Below are positions 26,135 to 35,324 of a DNA stretch of 64,000 nt, piece after piece. Position 1 is the stretch's first letter; every line of letters starts with the position of its first letter. A program made the translations under genes and the position numbers. Origin of the DNA: Caballeronia sordidicola. Lineage in GTDB: Bacteria > Pseudomonadota > Gammaproteobacteria > Burkholderiales > Burkholderiaceae. The stretch spans positions 23,837 through 87,836 of the forward strand of contig NZ_JNFG01000026.1 in assembly GCF_000729995.1 (NCBI RefSeq). The letters are read 5' to 3'. A model generated the notes under the pieces. The model was not told the DNA's origin, did not search any database, and saw only the letters and a list, made by a program, of their open reading frames with translations.

Positions 26135-27957
26135 CTTTACTCCTCCGGCGTGAACCGTCCATTTCTATAACTGCCGCGCGCTGAATTCAGCAACCAGCGA
26201 GCAACCAACGTTCACTTCCGCCAACTGCTTCCTTCACTCCGACCCTTGATTTGCACTCCGAATTTATGTTGCAGCGCGCAAGCCTGACGCGATGACACGG
26301 ATACGGCCATGCAATACCTCGGTGGGATTTCGCAACCGCCGAACGATTGTCTAAGCAGATTTACGACAAAGTAAATTCGAATCGATCATTTCAGTCTGTC
26401 ATTAACGCGTGAAGACGATTTGAACGAAGCGCCCGATGACTCTTGAACTGTTTGCGCGATTGTCACCGGCGTTTCATGGGATGCGACGATAACAGGACAA
26501 AAAATGCACGGTCAAACTTTATTTGATGACAGCATACCGATTTTAGAGAAAAGGCTCTAACCGATGCTGTTTTTGCACCGCTTTAAAAGAATAAGCGGAT
26601 GTTCGAACAGATATGCGCGCGCCTCTCGCAACTCGATAATTGGGATGCCGCGGCTGCGACGGTCTTTCCATGGCACGCCATGATCTATCGGCACATGGCT
26701 GGAAGTAGAAAGCGCAAAGGTATGCTGGGCGGTCGTTTGAAGCGGTTGCGCGGGGCCTCGAACGAGGCTCGGACTGTACACTTGACGTGATGATCGAGGG
26801 CCGACGGGAGTGAACATCCAAAGCTGAAAAAATAAGAGAAGGAAGACCAGCGTTTGAAAAAATTTTTAGCGCTATTTACGACACTCTGAATACAAATTTT
26901 TATAAATTACAAAAAATATTCTAAATAATTACATATAGCCGACGACAATGATAATGACCGACTTCGGTTTTCAGGGCGCTCGGTAATTAATACTCACACA
27001 AACAAGGCGGTAATCGTATAAGGTTATGTTATTGGGTATTCTAAATCCTAACTATAATATTGAGTTACTGAGTATTCAAAATCCTTATTCTGTTGAACAT
27101 TTAAATTCGAAGGCCTGCTGGACGGAGAAATTCCGTTATAGGGAGAATATCTCTCGGAGCTACCGATTGTCTGTTGGCCGGTCTGTTGGGTCGCCTGTTA
27201 CGACCTTAAATTTGCGGCCACGGGGACCGGATGTCCTGATGGCGCCCATTTCAACAGATGTCCACCGAACGCAATATCGCGGCGGTCTACTATCCAACTC
27301 TGACATATCTATCATCTTTAAATGAAGTCCGACTAGCAATTCGTTAAGATTGCTAATCGATTCAGGTGGGAGCTTGCCTGCACCACCGCCGGTCGAAAAC
27401 TCGCAGTCAGAGACGCTGCTCAACCAGACTGCATCCGATCCGCTCGATCCGTCTCAGCCCGGCGTGCTGCGGTACATCAGCCATGTTGATCAACGACAAT
27501 CCGAACCCGCAACCCGAACGCACGAAGAACTACAACATTGCTTCGGACCTGTCGTCACCGGATCCGACAAGTGGCACAGGACTCATCCCCGGTACCGGCT
27601 GAACACAAACAACCCAGCCACTATCATGCGCAACCCGGACGAGACGTTTCGCCTATGTGAACTTGGCCACGCTGGCGACTGGCGGCTTTCAAGTCACTTA
27701 CCGGGAGGCGGTGAATTTCAGACTGCGACCTGTTTTCTTCGCTGTTTTCCGCCACACCCAAGCCAGATTCAGACAAGCTGCAACGAGCGTAGCCCGATGC
27801 AGCTTGATGCGGGCGTGGAGAAGTGCCACCGATATGCATCAATGCGGTCTACAAAACATACGGGGTTACTAACTTCTGAATTAATCGCACTATTCTTATA
27901 CGAACGATCCGGCTCGCATCAGGAGCCGGCGTCGACACTTGCCCCGAGGGGTTCGCC
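26135..27957. other. Gene-poor region with an AT-rich island
   Basis: 1.8 kb between tonB and the zinc-ribbon gene. From about 26840 to 27110 it is far richer in A and T than the flanks, with runs such as AAATTTTTATAAATTAC. Inside it, GTATTCTAAATCC and GTATTCAAAATCC form a short direct repeat (~27040 and ~27073). The only substantial frame is the weak ORF at 27350-27961. Composition suggests foreign or remnant DNA, but no integrase, transposase or att site is seen. Confidence 0.55.
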
Positions 27958-27961
27958 ATGA
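27350..27961 (+). CDS. Doubtful ORF before the zinc-ribbon gene
   Basis: A 203-residue frame with a TTG start. The first ~45 residues (GGSLPAPPPVENSQSETLL, DPLDPSQPGVLRYISHV) read like a protein end. The remainder is Cys/His/Arg-rich and looks out of frame. Its stop overlaps the ATG of the next gene (ATGA at 27958-27961). It may be a frameshifted remnant, since a neighbouring frame continues with NYNIASDLSSPDPTSGTG. I do not recognise it and would not rely on it. Confidence 0.2.
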   Translation: MLIDSGGSLPAPPPVENSQSETLLNQTASDPLDPSQPGVLRYISHVDQRQSEPATRTHEELQHCFGPVVTGSDKWHRTHPRYRLNTNNPATIMRNPDETFRLCELGHAGDWRLSSHLPGGGEFQTATCFLRCFPPHPSQIQTSCNERSPMQLDAGVEKCHRYASMRSTKHTGLLTSELIALFLYERSGSHQEPASTLAPRGSP

Positions 27962-30150
27962 ACCTGTTATCTTTTCGCACGCCTGCCTTTTACGCGGTTT
28001 GTCATCGCTGCGGCAACGCCTTGACACACGGCGAAGAAGAATGCCCGCATTGCGGCACAGATCGGTCCCGCGCATTGTCCGCACCGAACTCCGTCGACTT
28101 CAATAACGGCGCCGCCATGTTGATGCCCGGGCGCATGTTCGTGCCGTATCCGAGCGTGCCCGAGGAAGTCGACGCGGCAATGCATATTGCGCGGGCGCGC
28201 GCCCGCGTCGTCCGGCGCGTGGCATTCGGCGTGGCAGGCGGCTCACTGCTCGCCGTCGCGCTCGCACTGACTTACGCGCCCGGCCTGAGATCGCCCGTGG
28301 TCCAACGGCTTGCTGCGCTGCCGGAGCCTGCGAGAACACCGGCGTTCATTCCCGTGGCAACCAGCAATGCACCGAAAGCCGCAGCACCGGCCAGCACAAC
28401 GACGATCGTAGCGGCAGCGAAACCGGCGAAGCCCGCCTCGGTGCGCGCTCCTACGCCCCCCGCGGTGATCGTTGCGACGCCTCCTGCAGTGATCCCTGCG
28501 ACGCATCCTGCAGTGACGCTTGCGACGCCCCCTGCAGTGACCCTTGCAACGCACCCTGCAGTGATCCCTGCAACGCCTCCTGCAGTGACCCTTGCAACGC
28601 ACCCTGCAGTGATCCCTGCAACGCCTCCTGCAGTGATCCTTGCAACGCACCCTGCAGTGATCGTTGCAACGCCTCCTGCGCCGATCGTTGTGACGCCCCC
28701 CGCACTTGCGCAAAACCCGACGCAAATTGCGCCACAAGCACGATCGCAAGCACCATCACCAGCGGCAACGCTCGCCCCGGCGACGAATCCGACGACTGAG
28801 ATGATCGCGTCGATCATGAGCAAGTTGACAACCGCAGCCGTGGCCTTGCGGGCGGAGATATCAACGCTCACGATGAGCCCGGCGGCCGGTCCCGTCGCCA
28901 CGGCGACATCGATCGCACCACCCCCTGCAACCGCGCAGACAGCGACCGCAGCCACGACGACGGCGAACGAGACCAACGCGCCGAGTCCTCTAGCCGCACG
29001 CGCACCAAAGAACGTGAGTACCGGATCGGTAGTCACGCTCGCACAGAGTCCTGTGGCCGCACCCGCACCGCATAAAACACCGCCCCCAGCGCCCGTCACG
29101 CTTGCGCAAAATGCGGCTACACCACCACCGTCAACGAACGCGACAACGGCGCCGCCCCCAGCACCCGTCACGCTTGCGCAAAATACGGCTACAACGCCAC
29201 CGTCAACGAACGCGACAACCGCGCCGATCGCGCCGAGCCCCGCGCCCGTATTCAATACTCCGCCTGCAATCGCTGCCTTACCGCCCGCACCCAGCCCTAG
29301 CGCCGTCGCCGATGTCCCCATCGCCAGCCATGCGCCGCAGCCGTCTGTGTCAGTTGAAAAGGAACTGCCAAAACTGTCCTTGCCGCCGGTCGCGCCGGTC
29401 ATCGCCACTGAGCGTCCGCCGTTGGGCAGCTCGGGAGAGAGCCTCTACTTCGCCCGCCTCGCACTGGTCACCAACGACCTGAGCGCGGCTCGAAAGAACC
29501 TGGCCAACGTGCCCGCAGATCAGGTCAATAGCCCTGATGTCCAGCGGGTCCGCGACGACTTCGCCCAACGCGAAGCCGCACGCGATACCGCCATGCAACA
29601 CGCTCGCACATGCGACCGCTCGGCTTCATGGCGATGCGCACGGCGTTATGCAAAAGACGCGCTCGCTATCGACTCGAGCTACACCGACTCGCGCGTGTTC
29701 CTGAGGCATGTGGCTATCAAGATTGCCGAAGCGAAGAAAGCGGCGGAAATCGCGGAGATCCAGAACGCCGCCATTGCTGAACGCGGGCCGCTCCACCCTG
29801 CGCCAATCCGCGAGGCCATCGTGATCCCGCGCGCGGCTTCAGTCGCGAGCACGCCTGCAGTCCCGCGCACGGCGCCAATGGCAAGCACGGGTAGCGTTCC
29901 GACCACGACGCCTACCACGACGCTTAGCGCGCCGCCGCACTTGTTCGCAAACCCGATCGCACGTGCACCACGCGAAATCCACGTAACACACGAGGCCCAT
30001 GAGACCCACGAGACCGGTGTTGCACCGGAGATGGGTGAGCCGGTCGTGGCCTTCCAGCCCGTGCGAAATGCAGACACGGCCTGGTTTGGATCCAAAGCGC
30101 CGGACGACAACCCACCCATTCGCCCTGCAGGTCGCGGCGAAGCACATTGA
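27958..30150 (+). CDS. Zinc-ribbon membrane protein with long Pro/Ala/Thr repeat region
   Basis: A 730-residue protein I do not recognise as a known family. Residues ~16-36 form a zinc ribbon (CHRCGNALTHGEEECPHCG, two CxxC pairs). A single membrane helix lies at ~87-105 (RVAFGVAGGSLLAVALALTYA). Then comes a ~400-residue extracytoplasmic region made of Pro, Ala, Thr and Val. It includes about ten 8-residue repeats of the form PAVIxATP (168-247) and two 24-residue repeats with PAPVTLAQN. A helical, Cys-containing segment (500-590; SLYFARLALVTNDLSAARKN) resembles a single TPR-like unit. The ATG at 27958 follows GAGGGG. The layout suggests an anchored sensor or scaffold, with no assigned function. 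Confidence 0.75.
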   Translation: MNLLSFRTPAFYAVCHRCGNALTHGEEECPHCGTDRSRALSAPNSVDFNNGAAMLMPGRMFVPYPSVPEEVDAAMHIARARARVVRRVAFGVAGGSLLAVALALTYAPGLRSPVVQRLAALPEPARTPAFIPVATSNAPKAAAPASTTTIVAAAKPAKPASVRAPTPPAVIVATPPAVIPATHPAVTLATPPAVTLATHPAVIPATPPAVTLATHPAVIPATPPAVILATHPAVIVATPPAPIVVTPPALAQNPTQIAPQARSQAPSPAATLAPATNPTTEMIASIMSKLTTAAVALRAEISTLTMSPAAGPVATATSIAPPPATAQTATAATTTANETNAPSPLAARAPKNVSTGSVVTLAQSPVAAPAPHKTPPPAPVTLAQNAATPPPSTNATTAPPPAPVTLAQNTATTPPSTNATTAPIAPSPAPVFNTPPAIAALPPAPSPSAVADVPIASHAPQPSVSVEKELPKLSLPPVAPVIATERPPLGSSGESLYFARLALVTNDLSAARKNLANVPADQVNSPDVQRVRDDFAQREAARDTAMQHARTCDRSASWRCARRYAKDALAIDSSYTDSRVFLRHVAIKIAEAKKAAEIAEIQNAAIAERGPLHPAPIREAIVIPRAASVASTPAVPRTAPMASTGSVPTTTPTTTLSAPPHLFANPIARAPREIHVTHEAHETHETGVAPEMGEPVVAFQPVRNADTAWFGSKAPDDNPPIRPAGRGEAH
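28459..28698 (+). repeat. Ten tandem 24-bp coding repeats
   Basis: Period of 24 bp in frame, most units containing CCTGCAGTGA and ending GCAACGC plus two or three bases. They encode PAV-[IT]-x-AT-x. Near-identity of adjacent units at the DNA level points to recent expansion by slippage or recombination. Confidence 0.85.
29089..29232 (+). repeat. Two 72-bp direct repeats in the same gene
   Basis: The block starting GCGCCCGTCACGCTTGCGC at 29089 recurs 72 bp later at 29161 with few changes. It encodes two copies of a 24-residue unit containing PVTLAQN and PPSTNATTAP. Confidence 0.8.
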
Positions 30151-30157
30151 AGTGTAT

Positions 30158-30195
30158 CGAGGCTTGAATCGAGACGTACTGCGAATCAAGCCTCG
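30158..30195. terminator. Bidirectional hairpin between convergent genes
   Basis: Perfect 10-bp arms CGAGGCTTGA (30158-30167) and TCAAGCCTCG (30186-30195), with a TCG/CGA extension inside. It lies in the 62-bp gap between the convergent zinc-ribbon and lipoprotein genes. There is no long T run, so termination is inferred from position. Confidence 0.6.
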
Positions 30196-30212
30196 CCGCC
30201 CATCACACGCGC

Positions 30213-31280
30213 CTACCCCGCTGGAATCGTCACGATCGGCGTCTTCGCGTCCTGATTGGTCTCCGCCAGCGCCATCAACATCTGCACGACCGTGAACGCG
30301 TACTTCGAGTCGAAATCACCCCGGTCGATCCAGTAGTGCGACGGCCCATAGCGGATGTCGATGTACGCGTCTTCCGGCGCCTTCTTGCCAACGTTGACAA
30401 CGATCGTAGGGCGCGTCTCAACCCCGATCAAGCCGATCGTCGTCTTGGTCGACCCGCTAGCCACCAGTTCGTCAGGCACCGTGATCTGCGCGCCAAGGTC
30501 CGTCAAAATCCCGAGCACCGAACGCGTGACCATTGGAATCCGTTCGCCACGCTGGGCCGACTGGCCGTACACGACCTCGTAGGTCTTGGTCTTCGGCGAA
30601 AGCTTCAGCAGCCTGCGCACCAGCGCCAGATCGGCTGACGTCTGCCCGCTCTCGCCGCTCGTGGTCGCGCCAAGCGTGAAGTAGACACCGCCGCCTTTAT
30701 CTTCATCGTGCGACTCAACGTTGAGCTGGCCGGCTAGTTGAAGCCGCCGCAACGCCTGGATCAGTTCGAAGAATCCAACACTGCCGTTCGCGTTCGGGCC
30801 ACCTAGTGCGTTTGCGTTCTGCAGGCCGCCTATCGACTGGACCGTGATGCGCAACAGCAGGTCGATAGGAATCGCGCTTTCGGCCAGCGGCAGCACGAGC
30901 GCCGGCGCAAGCGGGCGAATGTAAGCCGCGGCGAACGCCGGGCCCGTGGTCGGCGTGAACGTGAACGTGGGATGGTTGGAGTACGAAACGCTGGCGTTGG
31001 CGGCGGCGAAATTCTGCGTGGCGTCACCCGCGCTGAGTGTGGACCCGGCGGTGGCATCGAAGGTATAGGCGGCAATGATCTGGCTGACACTCAAAAAGGC
31101 CGGCGAGTCCGCGAAGCGGATGCCTACTATAGCCGCGAGTATCTCGCGCTTCTTGGCTTCGCCCAGTGCTCTCGCATAATCGACCTGATCGGCCTTGAGA
31201 CGGTTTGCACCGAGAGAGGTGCAGCCGCTCGCGGCAACACAAACACACAATACAGCGCACAGCAGGGCTTTTCTTCTCAT
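30213..31280 (-). CDS. Putative lipoprotein of unknown function
   Basis: A 355-residue protein with a lipoprotein signal (MRRKALLCAVLCVCVAASGC, acylated Cys at position 20). The mature part begins with LKADQVDYARALGEAKKREILAAIVGIRFADSPAF and is rich in small polar residues. A segment near 270 (IPMVTRSVLGILTDLGAQITVPDE) and the C-terminal SHYWIDRGDFDSKYAFTVVQMLMALAE are recurrent in proteobacterial lipoproteins I know only as hypothetical. It probably sits in the outer membrane. It is convergent with the zinc-ribbon gene, and a shared role is possible but not shown. Confidence 0.7.
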   Translation of the reverse strand: MRRKALLCAVLCVCVAASGCTSLGANRLKADQVDYARALGEAKKREILAAIVGIRFADSPAFLSVSQIIAAYTFDATAGSTLSAGDATQNFAAANASVSYSNHPTFTFTPTTGPAFAAAYIRPLAPALVLPLAESAIPIDLLLRITVQSIGGLQNANALGGPNANGSVGFFELIQALRRLQLAGQLNVESHDEDKGGGVYFTLGATTSGESGQTSADLALVRRLLKLSPKTKTYEVVYGQSAQRGERIPMVTRSVLGILTDLGAQITVPDELVASGSTKTTIGLIGVETRPTIVVNVGKKAPEDAYIDIRYGPSHYWIDRGDFDSKYAFTVVQMLMALAETNQDAKTPIVTIPAG

Positions 31281-31417
31281 TCACGCGTCGACCGTAGGTT
31301 AATGCAGGCAGCAGGCTGCTGCCCAACCAGAGGCGGCCGTCGCAACTTCCATTCCCCTACGAAGCGTAAGCTCGGAAGGCAAGCGTCAATGGGCTTGAAT
31401 CGATCAGCGATCGGTGA

Positions 31418-31732
31418 TCAGTTGTTTGGACTGGCGGGCGTCTTAGCGTTTGTGCCTGAGGTGGCGCCGGTTGCTCCCTTTGCACCCGACCCGTAGGTGG
31501 CTTTCTCGGCTTTCTGGATGTCGTTCGGATAGTTCGACTCGGTCGCAGTCGGCCGATAACCGTGGTTCTCCAGATTTTTCAGATCGGCCTTTTCCGACGC
31601 TCGAGTGGTCGGTCCGCTGGCTGGTTGCGCGGTGGAGCCTGTCGCGGCGGACTGTGCATGCACTGCGCTCGTAAAAGCTAAAGAAATTGTCGCGGATGCA
31701 ACAATCACTCGCGCAAGATGAAATTTCGACAT
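31418..31732 (-). CDS. DUF4148 family exported protein
   Basis: A 104-residue protein with a signal peptide ending near residue 26 (AVHAQ). It has the DUF4148 motif NLENHGYRPTATESNYPNDIQKAEKA and a Gly/Ala/Thr-rich tail. DUF4148 proteins are short periplasmic proteins of unknown role, common in Burkholderia, and some respond to stress. It is a paralogue of the gene at 31823-32119, 90 bp away on the same strand. Confidence 0.75.
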   Translation of the reverse strand: MSKFHLARVIVASATISLAFTSAVHAQSAATGSTAQPASGPTTRASEKADLKNLENHGYRPTATESNYPNDIQKAEKATYGSGAKGATGATSGTNAKTPASPNN

Positions 31733-31822
31733 GGTGGTCTCCCGGGTTGTCGTTGCCTACTCAGCATCGGGCATACCCGGGACAACGAAATGAAAATGCA
31801 CTCCCCGGTACTCCCCGCGAAC

Positions 31823-32119
31823 TCACTGCCCGTTCGCCTTGTCCTGCGCTCGGCGCAAGTTATCCGGGTAGTCGCTACGATCATCGGCCGGGTTATAGCC
31901 GTTCTTCTCCAACTTGCTCAGTTCCGCCGAATTCTTCGCACGCGCCGCTTTTCTATCGGCTTTGCGTTGCGCTTTCTGCGCCTGCTTGAGTGTTGGCGAC
32001 GTTGGTGATGGCACGGCCGGCGTTAGATCGGAGCTCTGGGCAAAAGCGTCAGGCGCCCCGCCCAGCACTATGCCAATCGAGGCAAGAACCGTGATCGAAG
32101 CAATCCGCACGCGTGGCAT
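31823..32119 (-). CDS. DUF4148 family exported protein (paralogue)
   Basis: A 98-residue protein with a signal peptide ending near residue 27 (DAFAQ). A basic helical stretch (KQAQKAQRKADRKAARAK) leads into the DUF4148 motif LSKLEKNGYNPADDRSDYPDNLRRAQ. It matches the neighbouring DUF4148 protein at LE-x-x-GY-x-P and YP-[DN]-[LI] and is probably a tandem duplicate that diverged outside the motif. Confidence 0.75.
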   Translation of the reverse strand: MPRVRIASITVLASIGIVLGGAPDAFAQSSDLTPAVPSPTSPTLKQAQKAQRKADRKAARAKNSAELSKLEKNGYNPADDRSDYPDNLRRAQDKANGQ

Positions 32120-32175
32120 GACATCCGCCTCTGGTAAAACGCACGCCCGAGCGCATCGGCACCGCGCCGGGTCTG

Positions 32176-32859
32176 CTAACTATGCAATCGCGCCGCGGCG
32201 CGTTCAACGATTGCAGCGCGCACAGCACGCCCCGCTTCGCCGCGACTCCACAACAGATCCACCAGCGCCTTCGGCGCGGTGTCAGGTGTTCCTGAATTGA
32301 AGGGCGGTGCGGGCGCATATTCCAGTTGAAGCTGAATTGCCTGCGCCTCGGTCTCGCCGATCAAGCCGATGAGAAGCGTCAACGCAAAATCGATGCCCGC
32401 CGTCACGCCACCGCCCGTCATCAGATTGCCGTCCTGAACAACGCGCTCTTTCACGGGAATAGCCCCGAAGCTTTCCAGGAAATGATGAGCCGCCCAGTGC
32501 GTGGTCGCGCGCCGTCCGCGCAGCAAACCGGCCGCTCCGAGGACCAGCGCCCCCGTGCACACCGACGTGACGAAGCGCGCCTGCGCAGCCTGACGCCGGA
32601 TGAAATCGAGCGCGATGTCGTCCTCCATCAACTCGCCGACACCCACGCCGCCCGGCACGCATATGACATCGAGCGCAGGACAGTCGGCGTAAGTAATCGT
32701 GGGCGACAGCACGAGACCACTGCTCGCATTGACGGGGTCCAACGTTTCTCCAACCAGGTGGATGGTCGCGCCAGGGACCGACGCGAAGACGTCATGCGGC
32801 CCAGTCAGGTCGAGTTGCTGGACGCGTGGGAAAACGAGGAAACCGATATGCAGCGTCAT
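32176..32859 (-). CDS. inhA: DJ-1/PfpI family protein, isonitrile hydratase-like
   Basis: A 227-residue DJ-1/PfpI protein almost the length of Pseudomonas InhA, which hydrates isonitriles to N-formamides. The nucleophile elbow VTSVCTGALVLGAAGLL places Cys at 101 with Thr102, and Asp17 lies in QQLDLTGP. As I remember, these positions match the residues reported for InhA. It is divergent from the GlxA-type regulator at 32963 with 103 bp between starts, so that regulator likely controls it. DJ-1 relatives include other hydratases and chaperones, so the substrate is an inference. Confidence 0.75.
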   Translation of the reverse strand: MTLHIGFLVFPRVQQLDLTGPHDVFASVPGATIHLVGETLDPVNASSGLVLSPTITYADCPALDVICVPGGVGVGELMEDDIALDFIRRQAAQARFVTSVCTGALVLGAAGLLRGRRATTHWAAHHFLESFGAIPVKERVVQDGNLMTGGGVTAGIDFALTLLIGLIGETEAQAIQLQLEYAPAPPFNSGTPDTAPKALVDLLWSRGEAGRAVRAAIVERAAARLHS

Positions 32860-32962
32860 GGCGATGAACCTTTAAAAGGAAGTAGACGCACTTAGAATAC
32901 CTCGCTACGATTTGGCGAAATCGTCAATTAACCCTCGTTTCACGCCAACCCGGTTTTAAGCC

Positions 32963-33964
32963 ATGAGCCAAGCTGCGCGCCGTATCGACATCCTGGCTTT
33001 TGCGGACGTCCAGTTGCTGGATGTCGCCGGCCCGCTCCAGGCCTTCGCCTCCGCCAACGAACTCTCGCTCGCGCGCGGAGCCGCAGTACCTTACATGGCG
33101 CGTGTTGTCGCTGCAGTCGCGGGGGAGATTCAAAGCACCGCGGGTCTCGGCCTGCTCGCCCAGCCCTTGCCCACCGCTCAGCAAACGACAGACACGCTGA
33201 TCGTCGCGGGCGGGCGCGGCGTGCATGCGGCATCGAAAGATCCCGCGCAGGTGGCCTGGGTCAGGGAGCGCGCGGCGCAGTGCCGGCGAGTTGCATCGGT
33301 ATGCACGGGCGCGTTTTTGCTGGCCGCTACCGGCTTGCTCGACGAGCGCCGTGCGGTCACGCACTGGGCGCATTGCGAACATCTCGGGCAGCGATATCCC
33401 GCTGTCCGCGTGGACCCCTCGCCCATTTTCATTCGTGACGGCGCGCTCTGGACATCGGCGGGCGTGACAGCAGGAATCGATCTCGCGCTTGCATTGATCG
33501 AGGATGATCTCGGGAGCGCGCTCGCGCTCGATGTAGCGCGCGAACTAGTGGTGTTCCTCAAGCGACCGGGTGGCCAGGCGCAGTTCAGCACGACGTTGTC
33601 GCTGCAAAAAACCGGCGACCGTTTCAGCGACCTGCATGCGTGGATAGCCGAAAACATGGCAGCCGACCTGTCAATCGCAACGCTCGCCGAACGCACGGGC
33701 ATGAGCGAGCGCAGCTTCGTGCGCCACTATCGGGCGCAAACGGGAATCACGCCCGCACGCGCCATCGATCAATTACGCCTGGAAGCTGCACGTCGCCTGC
33801 TTGGCGATACCTCGTTTCCCGTCAAGCGCGTGGCCGCGCGCTGCGGGTTTGGATCGGAGGAAACCATGCGGCGCAGCTTCCTGCGTTCAATGGGTGTCAC
33901 ACCGCAGGCTTACCGTGAACGTTTCTCGGCAGGCGAGACCGTAGACACAAGCACGCAGGACTAA
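32963..33964 (+). CDS. GlxA-type AraC regulator with DJ-1-like sensor domain
   Basis: A 333-residue regulator. An N-terminal DJ-1/PfpI domain (residues 5-185) keeps the elbow VASVCTGAFLLAATGLLDERRAVTHW. Two AraC helix-turn-helices lie at 225-325 (LSIATLAERTGMSERSFVRHYRAQTGITP and FPVKRVAARCGFGSEETMRRSF). The DJ-1 half resembles the divergent enzyme next door, so the sensor probably reads a related compound. It is followed 121 bp later by an MFS gene on the same strand. Confidence 0.88.
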   Translation: MSQAARRIDILAFADVQLLDVAGPLQAFASANELSLARGAAVPYMARVVAAVAGEIQSTAGLGLLAQPLPTAQQTTDTLIVAGGRGVHAASKDPAQVAWVRERAAQCRRVASVCTGAFLLAATGLLDERRAVTHWAHCEHLGQRYPAVRVDPSPIFIRDGALWTSAGVTAGIDLALALIEDDLGSALALDVARELVVFLKRPGGQAQFSTTLSLQKTGDRFSDLHAWIAENMAADLSIATLAERTGMSERSFVRHYRAQTGITPARAIDQLRLEAARRLLGDTSFPVKRVAARCGFGSEETMRRSFLRSMGVTPQAYRERFSAGETVDTSTQD

Positions 33965-34085
33965 CGTTTCGGCAGCGCAGCAACACCGTTCAGCACGGCC
34001 GTGCGAGCCTTCGCGGATGCGGAAGACTAATTATTTCGCGATAATGCTGCATTGCGCTTCGCCCACAACCCACAATTTTTCCCCA

Positions 34086-35324
34086 ATGTCCATTATCGAT
34101 GTCCCCAATGACCCGCTCACGCGCGTGATCGCGCCCTATGGCGCGGGTCCCGCCGAACTCGCCCTGGCAATCGGAGGCCTGGCAATCGGCACGGGTGAGT
34201 TCGCGTCCATGACCATCCTGCCGGTCATCGCGAACGGCCTCGGTACGTCGCTGCCCACCACGGGTCACATCATCAGCGCGTATGCGTTGGGCGTGGTGAT
34301 AGGCGCGCCGCTCATCACCATTTTCTTCGCGAAGATCCCGCGCCGCGCGATGTTGATCGGCCTGATGCTGATGTTCGCGTTCGGCAATCTGCTCAGCGCG
34401 CTCGCGCCGAATTACCCACTGCTGCTGATCGCGCGCTTTATTTCCGGCGTCCCGCATGGCGCGTATTTCGGTGTGGCGGCGTTGACAGCCGCCTCGCTCG
34501 TACCGCCCGACCGGCGCGCGCGGGCAATCGGACGCGTGATGCTTGGCCTGACGATCGCCAATATCTTCGGCGTGCCGCTCGCGACGTGGCTCGGCCAATG
34601 GCTCGGTTGGCGCGCGGATTTTTTGCTTGTCGGCACGCTCGGCATCCTTACGATGATTGGCGTACGCATCTTTCTCCCGCCCATTCACGCGGGCGGCGCT
34701 ACGCCGCGCCGCGAGCTTGGCGTGTTCAGGCGCCTGCAAGTGTGGCTGACGCTATCGGTGATCGCGGTCGGCTTCGGCGGGCTGTTTGCGGTGTACACCT
34801 ACATCACGCCGACGCTGCTGAACGTGACCCATGTGGCGCCCTGGCGCGTGCCGCTGTTGCTCGGCGCGCTGGGGGTCGGCATGACGGCGGGCAGCCTGAT
34901 TGGCGGCGTGCTGGCTGACAAGTCGCGCCTCTGGACCATCTTCGGCATGCTGATCTGGAACGCCGCCGCACTGGCCGCTTTCGCCTATTCTTCGGCCAAC
35001 GAATGGACGGCCACGCTCAACCTGTTCGCCATGGGACTCGGCATAGCCGTGGTCCCGGCCGTGCAGACGCGCCTGATGGACGTGGCCGGTGATGCCCAGA
35101 CCGTCGCGGCTGCGCTCAATCATTCGGCCTTCAACATTGCGAATGCGCTGGGTGCGTGGGCGGGCGGTGTAGTGGTCGCGATGGGATTCGGACTCGAGGC
35201 CACGGGCTGGACTGGTGCGCTCCTCGCCTGTGGCGGGATCGTGCTGCTGGGAGTTTCAGTAGCAGTGGAACGGCGCTCATTGATGTCCGGCCCTGCGACG
35301 GTATGCGGTTCGTCGGGCGCGTGA
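34086..35324 (+). CDS. MFS transporter, DHA1 (AraJ/YdhP-like) family
   Basis: A 412-residue 12-helix efflux protein. Helix 1 has ALAIGGLAIGTGEFASMTILP, typical of the AraJ/YdhP subgroup. Later come ISAYALGVVIGAPLITIFFAKIPRRAML (motif A) and ISGVPHGAYFGVAALTAASLV. The ATG at 34086 is used; an upstream ATG in frame (34017) would add 23 residues without family similarity. The substrate is unknown. Its TGA stop lies in the first unit of an 8-bp simple repeat. Confidence 0.85.
   Translation: MSIIDVPNDPLTRVIAPYGAGPAELALAIGGLAIGTGEFASMTILPVIANGLGTSLPTTGHIISAYALGVVIGAPLITIFFAKIPRRAMLIGLMLMFAFGNLLSALAPNYPLLLIARFISGVPHGAYFGVAALTAASLVPPDRRARAIGRVMLGLTIANIFGVPLATWLGQWLGWRADFLLVGTLGILTMIGVRIFLPPIHAGGATPRRELGVFRRLQVWLTLSVIAVGFGGLFAVYTYITPTLLNVTHVAPWRVPLLLGALGVGMTAGSLIGGVLADKSRLWTIFGMLIWNAAALAAFAYSSANEWTATLNLFAMGLGIAVVPAVQTRLMDVAGDAQTVAAALNHSAFNIANALGAWAGGVVVAMGFGLEATGWTGALLACGGIVLLGVSVAVERRSLMSGPATVCGSSGA

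Noticed and set aside
28459..28698. CRISPR-like array of 24-bp units
   Set aside because: Units are contiguous with no spacers, in frame, and code for a peptide repeat.
28272..29408. A 378-codon minus-strand frame opposite the zinc-ribbon gene
   Set aside because: Its Ala/Gly/Val repeats are the antisense image of the Pro/Ala/Thr repeats, and no start signal is seen.
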